Assembly (NCBI GenBank): GCA_004000155.1
Contig: RCSS01000210.1
Location: 1,544-15,757, forward strand
Origin: Tubulinosema ratisbonensis
Lineage: Eukaryota > Microsporidia > Tubulinosematidae
Direction of reading: 5' to 3'
DNA length: 14,214 bases
The translations under genes were made by a program, and so were the position numbers. How positions within the stretch are numbered: the stretch's first letter is position 1; the number at the start of each line of letters is the position of its first letter. The notes under the pieces are model-generated. The model ran no database searches. It was not told the DNA's origin and saw only the letters and a program-made list of their open reading frames with translations. Shown here piece after piece: positions 8,223 to 14,214 of this stretch.

Positions 8223-8603
8223 TCATTTCTTTTTATCAAAACATCCTTTACACCCACAAATATTACATTCTTCAAAATTAATTGTTAATGATTTAAATAA
8301 TCTACAAATACATACCTTATTTTTAAGCCCTTTCTCAACACACATTGTACAACAGAGATTTTTATATCCATTTCTTTTACGTAGCTTTAAAAAACTGGCA
8401 TCACATAAACANTCTTTTTTTAAAAAATTAAATAATGTGTTAGAAATCTTTTTCTGGGTGTACAATTCTTCTATTTGTAAGGTTCTTTTGGTGTGTAGTT
8501 GTAGGATTTCTTTTANTGATTTTGAATCATCCATTTCGTTTTGGGATGTGATTATTAAGGATGATACTTTATGCCAATCTGGAGGATATTTCTTTTCATT
8601 CAT
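8223..8603 (-). CDS. BUD31: Bud31/G10 spliceosome-associated protein
   Basis: This 126-residue protein matches Bud31 (G10), a small zinc protein of the activated spliceosome that contacts U6 snRNA and the NTC-related complex. N-terminally it has the PPDW motif (7-10). The diagnostic C-terminal half reads YKNLCCTMC at 80-88, CICR at 98-101 and ECNICGCKGC at 112-121. Nine cysteines (84, 85, 88, 98, 100, 113, 116, 118, 121) provide the family's zinc clusters. Human BUD31 is 144 residues. The middle (30-75) is shorter and diverged. Ambiguous bases lie at 8412 and 8516. No CCC precedes the start; instead the ATG is three bases from a 4 x 17-bp A-rich tandem repeat. Its presence implies that this organism keeps a spliceosome, though no intron is evident here. 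Confidence 0.88.
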   Translation of the reverse strand: MNEKKYPPDWHKVSSLIITSQNEMDDSKSXKEILQLHTKRTLQIEELYTQKKISNTLFNFLKKXCLCDASFLKLRKRNGYKNLCCTMCVEKGLKNKVCICRLFKSLTINFEECNICGCKGCFDKKK

Positions 8604-8868
8604 GTTAATTTTTTTCTTTTTTTAATTTTTTTCTTTTTTTAATTTTTTTCTTTTTTTAATTTTTTTCTTTTTTTAATTTTTAAATTTTTTAATATTTTTA
8701 ATATTTTTAATATTTTTTTATTTTTTTAATTTTTTTAATTTTTATATTATTTTTTAATATTACAAATAAAAAATTTAAAAATTTAAAAAATAAATAATTT
8801 TTTTATGATCCAATATTTTTATAAAAATATGAAACATTTTAAAAAAACCAACGAAAACTTTGATAAAC
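8604..8868. promoter_or_regulatory. Divergent BUD31/SNARE spacer
   Basis: This 265-base region between two divergent starts is the only plausible promoter space for both genes. The BUD31 side is the 17-bp tandem repeat followed by a decayed T-rich tract. The SNARE side (8761-8868) is A-rich, ending ACCAACGAAAACTTTGATAAAC before the ATG. There is no CCC element on either side. Confidence 0.45.
8607..8674. repeat. Perfect 4 x 17-bp tandem repeat in the BUD31 leader
   Basis: Four identical units of AATTTTTTTCTTTTTTT (AA, T7, C, T7) start at 8607, 8624, 8641 and 8658. A fifth start (AATTTTT) follows at 8675 before the pattern decays into irregular AATTTTT/AATATTT runs to about 8760. On the BUD31 strand it is a purine tract, A7-G-A7-TT, ending three bases before the ATG. 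It could be a poly(dA:dT) nucleosome-excluding promoter or simply slippage-prone DNA. Confidence 0.95.
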
Positions 8869-9558
8869 ATGCTCTTAAACAAAAGTAAATACTTTTCTTA
8901 TAAACCACCATCNNCNNNNATCCAAATAAATTCACTCAGATCACTCATGGCAACAACAAACATCCAAATAAAAGATCTTCACTTACTCCAAGAAAAGCAG
9001 TGCCTACCTTCTTTCGTATCAAAATCTGAAAGAATGAGAGAAATAAATGTGCTAAAAAACAAAATTACAACCAATCTTTCTCAATTAGAAAAGATTGTTC
9101 ATTCCTTTGAGGTTCTTCCAGTGTGCAGAAAAATGAAAAATAATCTGAAAGATTATTTTACTTNTCAGTTACAATCATTGGTTTATAAATTTAGAGAAAC
9201 TCAACAAAGCTTTCTAAGCAAAATGTCTAACCATGAAATATTCAGGTCTTTCGATGAAGAAACACCTTTACAAATACAAGATAACTCAATGCAAGAGACT
9301 AAATCTACTATCTTTCAGCTGACTAGTATGCTTATGGAATTAAAAATGGCAGTCACAGCACAAACTTCTAAGATTGACAGGATTGAATTTTATTTAAGTG
9401 GGTTTAATGAGAATGTTAAGAATACTAATAGAGAGATAATTGATTTACCAAGAAGAAGTGTTTATTTTAAGAATANNATTATTTATTTTTTATTGATTAT
9501 TGTTGTAATTTTAATGATTCTTACTTTGATTAAGGTTAGTAAAAGTAAAAAAAATTAA
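8869..9558 (+). CDS. TLG2: Tlg2/syntaxin-16-like Qa-SNARE
   Basis: This 229-residue, tail-anchored protein has syntaxin architecture: a short N-peptide, a helical Habc-like region (about 33-125), a SNARE motif (about 140-191) and a C-terminal membrane span (about 204-221) with a short basic tail. The SNARE core TAQTSKIDRIEFYL aligns with the Qa signature (syntaxin-1 ESQGEMIDRIEYNV), placing the ionic-layer glutamine at Q165. Tlg2/syntaxin-16 rather than Sed5 is favoured by LPSF..KS at 46-52, by KFRETQQSFLSKMSN at 107-121 (Tlg2-group proteins have a similar FR..Q..YLK segment), and by the N-terminal LNKSKYFSYK (3-12), resembling Tlg2's RTNLFLSYR. Tlg2 acts in endosome-to-Golgi fusion with Vps45. 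The ATG at 8869 is chosen because it retains this N-peptide; ATG 8947 would give 203 residues. Six Ns at 8913-8919 make residues 15-17 uncertain. Others lie at 9164 and 9476-9477. Confidence 0.78.
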   Translation: MLLNKSKYFSYKPPXXXIQINSLRSLMATTNIQIKDLHLLQEKQCLPSFVSKSERMREINVLKNKITTNLSQLEKIVHSFEVLPVCRKMKNNLKDYFTXQLQSLVYKFRETQQSFLSKMSNHEIFRSFDEETPLQIQDNSMQETKSTIFQLTSMLMELKMAVTAQTSKIDRIEFYLSGFNENVKNTNREIIDLPRRSVYFKNXIIYFLLIIVVILMILTLIKVSKSKKN

Positions 9559-9603
9559 TAAAATAAAATTATATTTAATATTTTAATAATTTATTAATAA
9601 AAA

Positions 9604-9718
9604 TCAATAAAATATAATTTAAAAATATAATTTATAAAATAAAAATTAATAAAATTTATTAAAATAAATTATAAAATAAAAATTAATAAAATATAATTTA
9701 AAAATATAATTTATTTTT
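9604..9718. repeat. Nested AT-rich direct repeats
   Basis: A 29-bp element starting AATAAAATATAATTT occurs identically at 9606-9634 and 9685-9713. A 23-bp element starting TTATAAAATAAAAATT occurs identically at 9632-9654 and 9669-9691, overlapping the first set. Together they make a compound repeat beginning about 45 bases after the SNARE stop. Confidence 0.85.
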
Positions 9719-10008
9719 TTTTAAGCAAAAAAAAGTAAACCTTTATAAAGTTTTATTCAGAATATTTAGATTTATAGATGAATTCATTTAGAAATTATAG
9801 ATAGAAATAATGAGAAATATATTAACTTTATTTAGATGTTAAAAGATATATACCAAAGGTATTTGTCGGTTTTAAATTTTCTAAAAAAAATATTCTATTT
9901 TAAAGAAAATTAATTATTTCCTAAGAAATCATGCAGTTAAAAGAAAAAATAAAAAAATAGTAAACAAAACATTTTATAAAAATATTAATGTAATTTTATT
10001 ACAAGGCT

Positions 10009-10032
10009 CCGAGTCCAATACCAGGACTCTGA
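10009..10032. other. GC-rich hairpin in the desert
   Basis: GAGTCC (10011-10016) and GGACTC (10024-10029) pair perfectly around the 7-base loop AATACCA. After one C/T mismatch, two more pairs form (TC 8-9 with GA 31-32). It is the only GC-rich palindrome in 2 kb of AT-rich DNA. It could be part of a structured RNA or a conserved protein site. I could not tie it to a known RNA family. Confidence 0.5.
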
Positions 10033-10754
10033 CAGTATTTTCAAATTGTTTATTAAAACCTATCTTAAATTAAATTTCTTTTTTTCTTTAATTATCTGAA
10101 ATAGACATTTTTTAAACTTTAATCAAATTTTGTAGAATTCTAACAGAGTCTCATTATGTTTAAATTAAGAATATCGTCTTGTAAAACGTAGTTTTTTTAA
10201 AATAAGAAATTCTTTTTTATTTTTATCTCAAATTAACATATTGTATGGTTAAAAATATTACAATTAATGATTAATTTAGAACTACAAGAGTTGATTTAGT
10301 TTAACATTTAGATATAAAAATAATATTTAAACTTATAAGAATAAAAAGAAATCTCACTTTAAATGAGTTTTTTAGTAATTCACTGTTAAAAGTTTTGTTA
10401 CCAAGTAAGAATAATTGATTATACTACTATAACTTAGTCTAGTGAACTTACCTTTCTGAGTTAAAAAGATGATGTATTAGATAAGTATATCTTATAAAAA
10501 TATTCTTGGTTGTTTAACTTATAAGTAGCAAACTACATTAATTTATAAAAATTATCTCATTTTTAGATTACTACACTTAAAATATATTTCTTTGTTTTAG
10601 AATTGATTATCTTAAAATATGATTATTGAATATCTCTTTAATAATTTTTAATCAGTTATTAATGCAATATTATAGAAATTATAGCAAAATTTGAATTTTT
10701 TATCTTTAGGCAACAAAAAAGTCTTTAAAATGAAAATATAAACAATGAAAAATA

Positions 10755-10859
10755 ATTTTAATATAAATTTATTAAAATTTGTGATTAATATCTTTGATAA
10801 AGGTTTATAAACAATCTTTATTAAAAAAATATTAAATTTTAATAAATTTATATTAAAAT
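10755..10859. repeat. Perfect 26-bp inverted repeat with 53-base spacer
   Basis: Arms 10755-10780 and 10834-10859 are exact reverse complements over 26 bases, all A/T. The spacer (10781-10833) contains a 10-bp palindrome GTTTATAAAC at 10803-10812. Total length is 105 bases. Inverted-repeat non-autonomous elements look like this, but no target-site duplication is evident directly outside the arms. It could also form a cruciform or a long RNA hairpin. Confidence 0.8.
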
Positions 10860-11515
10860 AACTTATAAACACAAAATCTATTAAGCAACAAAAGTTTTTA
10901 CAATAGAAAAGAGTAAATTATTGATTATAACTTTTATCGAATTTTATATCTCATTAGATTATAGATAAATTCTTAAAACTAATATTAAAATTTTAGACAA
11001 ACTAAAATAATTTAGCATCATATTTTCAGCCATTTTTTAAATTTCTATTACAAAACAAAGATTTATAAATATTCTTTAATTATTTTTAGTATTAATATGT
11101 AAATTTTATATTTGTCATACAACATAACTAAAATAAAGTAAATTTTATACATTTGTTTAATTTTTTTTAGAAGATGTGTTATGATATATGATAAAAATAA
11201 TAATAGAAATACATCTAAATAATTTAATTATAATAATTATTACTCAATAAATATGAATAACAATTTAATTTAAAAATATTAATCACACAATCTTAATATT
11301 AAATAAAATATTTACTTTTAATGATCAATCAATTATTACTTTATCAAAGATCACATATTTTTTTAACAATTGTTAAAAATAACTCAACATAACTGATTAT
11401 ATAATTAATAACATAAAATAATTAACAAATATTCAATCATATTCATTTATTTATATAAAAATTTAATAATTACATGATTTATTTCTAATCTTATTTCTAT
11501 TTCTAATCTTTCTTT

Positions 11516-13471
11516 TTAATAATCCTTCTTTTTTATAATCTTTTTATACTTCTCTATCATTCTTTTATAACTTAACAAATTACCACTCTTTTTATAAATA
11601 AAAGCCAAATTAAAAAGACAAAATTTGTTATCTACTTTCTTATAAAATTCTTCTGCTTTGCCATTCAATCCTATAAACTGATACACTCTTCCTAAATTGT
11701 AATCATCCTTAACAAGATTAAATACTTTATTAATCAATTCTTTTTTGTTTATTACTTTTCTACCTGTAGACATTTTAAGTAATATTGGTATTAACAAAGG
11801 ATTACTGTGATAGATTGATAAAAGATACTCTACTGTCTCTTTATAAATGTAATGTGGTAAAAATGTACACAAATACACTGAAGATAATTCACTTGTATCA
11901 TCAAATTCTTCTTTAAGTTTGTTTTTTAAATATTTCTGTGCACTTCTTTGTGTGTTATAAAACTTAGAATCTATAAAATTAAAAGGAAAGANANANAAAA
12001 GATAGTAAATCAAATGATAATTTTTGTTTAATTTCTTACATCCTTCTAAAAATAAACTAAATTCCTTTTCTTTTAAAGAAATTTTGATTACAACCAATGA
12101 TAAAAAGATTATTTGTTCTCTTTTTAACACTGAAATATTATTAGAATTAAGTATTTGTATGATTAATTTATAATCTTTACAATCTAATATAAAATTATAA
12201 AGAAAAATAAACCAATCTTTTCCATAAATACCCCATAATTTTTTCTTTTTAATATTTGAGTTTGTTTTTTTTATTTCTAAAAAAACATTTTGTTCTGAAA
12301 GTTTGTTACTTTTATCTTCTAAAAATAAATCATTACAATTGTACCTGTCAATCAGAATATTTTCTCTTTTATTATTTCTAATAAACCTTTTTACCAAAGA
12401 ATAAACATCCGTGGTAGAAAAAAAATGCTCTTTTCCTAACAATTTTTTAAAATATTTGTTGTAAGGATCTAAAGAGTACAACTGTGAGAATATTTCTAAT
12501 GAAAAATTATCTTTTTTTTCGTATAAAATACAACCAATCCTTAATTTAATAAGAAATTCTAATTTTAAATTCTTATTCCTGCAATAAATCAAAAGATCAT
12601 TCAAAATTTTTACTCTAAAAATATTCTCTTTGTAAAAGAATCTTAAAAATAAAACATTTTCTGATAAAATATTTTTATCAGAAAAAGAGTTTAGTAAACT
12701 CAAAGCTTCTTCTAATTTGTTATTATGTATCATAAAATCAATATAAAAGAATGTTAAATCAGTATAATCACTCATAAAATATTCATAATCCTTCTTAATT
12801 ACCTTCTTAGTTAATTTAATAATATCATTGTAAAGATTATTTTTAATTTTAAACCCACAAAACTTTTTGAGTTTTCTTATTAATTTAAAAAAATTACATT
12901 TAAATAAAATATAAATTAAATTCAAATAATTTTCTAAATTAATTCTTAATTTATAATTAAAAATTTCTTTTGTTAAATTTAAACAAATACTTTTTTGGAA
13001 CCCTGTCCTTCCTTTAAAAATATTTATAATTAATTCATTTACCAATGAATTTAATTGGTCACCTGTGTATTTTAATAATTTTATTTGTGTTTTGTAAATT
13101 TTATTGGTGTCATTCAAAAGAGAATAAAGTTTTAACAATTCATATAAAATTTCTCTTTTTGTTTTTGAGTCAGTAATTTTGTAAATTTGGTTTAAAATTC
13201 TTACTTTTTGTAAAGGGTCTTGGGTCAAAGAGTAAGCTTTGACCCATAAATTAATGTCATTCTTCTTTAAATAGCATGACATAAGCAAAAAAGGAAGTTC
13301 TTGTTCTGTCTCTTCGTACAGTAATGATAGTAAGTAATATGATTTATGGCAATAAGGGTCTAATTGTACAGCTTGTTTGAGTAATTCTAAACATTCTTCT
13401 TTGTCAGAAGAAACAAATAAATTGTAGCTTCTTTTTAGTAAAATTTCTTTTTCTTTCTTTGTTTTACTCAT
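11516..13471 (-). CDS. TFC4: TPR protein, probable TFIIIC subunit Tfc4 (GTF3C3-like)
   Basis: This 651-residue protein is built of tetratricopeptide repeats. The N-terminal block (about 12-80) contains ECLELLKQAVQLDPYCHKSYYLLSLLYEE followed by a helix pair ending LKKNDINLW, the spacing seen in Tfc4/GTF3C3 (LDP...LG.IYEE...HL.P.D..LW). The C-terminal block has YNLGRVYQFIGL at 591-602 and FNLAFIYKKSGN at 620-631, close to GTF3C3's YNLGR..HQLGL and YNLSLIY.SSGN. Tfc4 is the TPR subunit of TFIIIC, which binds tRNA and 5S genes and recruits TFIIIB. Human GTF3C3 is about 886 residues and yeast Tfc4 1025, so the middle (about 130-480) is shortened and strongly diverged. Three ambiguous bases (11992, 11994, 11996) leave three codons unread. 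No CCC precedes the ATG; the leader on its strand has a TCTCC tract about 25 bases upstream. Any other TPR scaffold is the main alternative. Confidence 0.8.
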   Translation of the reverse strand: MSKTKKEKEILLKRSYNLFVSSDKEECLELLKQAVQLDPYCHKSYYLLSLLYEETEQELPFLLMSCYLKKNDINLWVKAYSLTQDPLQKVRILNQIYKITDSKTKREILYELLKLYSLLNDTNKIYKTQIKLLKYTGDQLNSLVNELIINIFKGRTGFQKSICLNLTKEIFNYKLRINLENYLNLIYILFKCNFFKLIRKLKKFCGFKIKNNLYNDIIKLTKKVIKKDYEYFMSDYTDLTFFYIDFMIHNNKLEEALSLLNSFSDKNILSENVLFLRFFYKENIFRVKILNDLLIYCRNKNLKLEFLIKLRIGCILYEKKDNFSLEIFSQLYSLDPYNKYFKKLLGKEHFFSTTDVYSLVKRFIRNNKRENILIDRYNCNDLFLEDKSNKLSEQNVFLEIKKTNSNIKKKKLWGIYGKDWFIFLYNFILDCKDYKLIIQILNSNNISVLKREQIIFLSLVVIKISLKEKEFSLFLEGCKKLNKNYHLIYYLXXXFPFNFIDSKFYNTQRSAQKYLKNKLKEEFDDTSELSSVYLCTFLPHYIYKETVEYLLSIYHSNPLLIPILLKMSTGRKVINKKELINKVFNLVKDDYNLGRVYQFIGLNGKAEEFYKKVDNKFCLFNLAFIYKKSGNLLSYKRMIEKYKKIIKKKDY

Positions 13472-14214
13472 TTCTTAAAAAAATAATAAATAAAGGAGAA
13501 TAAATAAATTATTTATTTAATTTTAATTTATTTTTTATGTTAATTTCCTAAATTATTAAATAAATTCAAGTAAAAAATAATTAAGAACGATTATTAAGTA
13601 AAAACTTTTCAATTTTCATTAAAATATAAAAAACAAATAATTGAAAATTTTAATCTATAATATAATTATTTTAATTCAGGTAAAACAAATGAAATAGATG
13701 TTGAAGTTACCTGTAATTTAAATTGTTACAAACAAAATCGGAAGGAGGTTTTGATATGAATCATTTTAAGTATTACCTAAATTTTATGAAAATTTTTAAT
13801 GAGTTTTTGTTCAATTCAGTATAAAATGTGTTTTATAAGATTACATTTACTAATTCATTTTATGAATAATTTTATTTTTTCGATTAGAAGTTATATTGAA
13901 AAGGATGTGTTATTATTATATTTTTCAAAACAATTATATTTTTGTTTGATATAGCTTACTAGATTTATAATAAAAATGCTTTATGTTATTATATCATAAA
14001 TAGCATCTCAATTTAGAACAATAGTAAAAAATTTTCTAAATTTCTATATGCCTTCGCAATCTTGAAATATAATTTGTTTAAATCCGAAATTAATGGTTCC
14101 ATCGTTTGGTTTCGTCTCTAGAATTTGGTATTTGTTCATTATCACAAACATTATACTCTGCATTTTAGATGAATATTTAGTGTTAAAGGTGAATGTTTAG
14201 TTTTTTTCTCCACA
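13472..14214. other. Non-coding right end
   Basis: These 743 bases lie upstream of TFC4. Near the TFC4 start is an AT palindrome (AATAAAT/ATTTATT, 13499-13517). Further out are the inverted repeat at 13673-13718 and a less AT-biased patch at about 14030-14163. Short open frames (22 codons at 13756-13824 plus; 39 codons at 14044-14163 minus) are not called as genes. No gene clearly runs off the right edge. Confidence 0.5.
13673..13718. repeat. Inverted repeat AATTCAGGTAA / TTACCTG-T-AATT
   Basis: CAGGTAA (13677-13683) and TTACCTG (13707-13713) are exact reverse complements. With one bulged T (13714), the pairing extends through AATT on both sides to 11 pairs. The loop is 23 bases. Its G/C content stands out from the surroundings. 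It lies about 200 bases upstream of the TFC4 start and could be an operator-like site or a hairpin. No known factor site is recognised. Confidence 0.55.

Larger units (their letters stand above)
9559..11515. other. Gene desert, about 2 kb, AT-rich
   Basis: No convincing protein gene or tRNA was found on either strand. The longest open frame (minus, 10648-10872, 74 codons) overlaps the 26-bp inverted repeat and is a low-complexity Phe/Ile/Lys/Asn string, so it is not called. Contents by part: nested AT direct repeats (9604-9718); mixed unique sequence with small hairpins (9850-9862, 10009-10032, 10430-10463); the long inverted repeat (10755-10859); featureless AT-rich DNA to 11480; and a duplicated ATTTCTAATCTT (11481-11492, 11499-11510) just 3' of TFC4. 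It is far longer than spacers in the left part of the window. Confidence 0.6.

Noticed and set aside
8437..8625. 62-codon open frame opposite BUD31, plus strand
   Set aside because: Antisense to conserved cysteine motifs and runs into the T-rich repeat.
10421..10430. GTAGTA on the minus strand as a U2 snRNA branch-recognition motif
   Set aside because: No other U2 segment aligns around it.
10648..10872. 74-codon open frame, minus strand, in the desert
   Set aside because: Low-complexity Phe/Ile/Lys string that overlaps the 26-bp inverted repeat. No start signal and no family likeness.
13741..13824. AAGGAGG followed by a 22-codon ORF starting at 13756
   Set aside because: Looks like a bacterial ribosome binding site, but all genes here are eukaryotic and the peptide is too short. 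Chance match.
14096..14115. GGTTCCATCG as a possible tRNA B box
   Set aside because: Does not match the B-box consensus well, and no cloverleaf can be drawn around it.

Overview
The window looks like nuclear DNA of a microsporidian parasite, or something very close to one. It is extremely AT-rich. It carries eukaryotic housekeeping genes (RNA polymerase II, cytosolic chaperonin, TFIIIC, spliceosome, ribosome biogenesis, a SNARE) that have no visible introns, encode proteins shorter than their yeast or human counterparts, and lie very close together. Five of eight genes carry a CCC triplet at or just before the start codon, a signal known from microsporidian genomes. The species cannot be named from this sequence alone. 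About 20 ambiguous bases (N) are scattered through it, mostly as single positions that keep the reading frame.

Layout: 17-1636 (+) SPB1 rRNA methyltransferase; 1637-2138 convergent spacer with a tandem duplication and hairpins; 2139-5570 (-) RPB2; 5571-5640 a 70-bp divergent promoter; 5641-7179 (+) CCT2; 7217-7717 (+) an MCT-1/Tma20-type PUA protein; 7837-8214 (+) an unidentified small gene; 8223-8603 (-) BUD31; 8604-8868 a divergent spacer holding a perfect 4 x 17-bp tandem repeat; 8869-9558 (+) a Tlg2/syntaxin-16-like Qa-SNARE; 9559-11515 a gene desert of about 2 kb with direct repeats, a GC-rich hairpin and a perfect 26-bp inverted repeat; 11516-13471 (-) a TPR protein best read as TFIIIC subunit Tfc4; 13472-14214 a non-coding tail with an inverted repeat and a small island of less AT-biased sequence.

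Functionally the genes cover the basic expression machinery: Pol II transcription (RPB2), Pol III initiation (TFC4), splicing (BUD31), 60S ribosome maturation (SPB1), translation re-initiation or recycling (TMA20), folding (CCT2) and endosome/Golgi fusion (TLG2). They are neighbours in a compact genome, not an operon. I found no convincing new multi-gene system. The most interesting signals are the start-codon CCC split between genes, the BUD31 leader repeat, the 26-bp inverted repeat in the desert, and the probable Vps45-binding N-peptide that decides the SNARE start.
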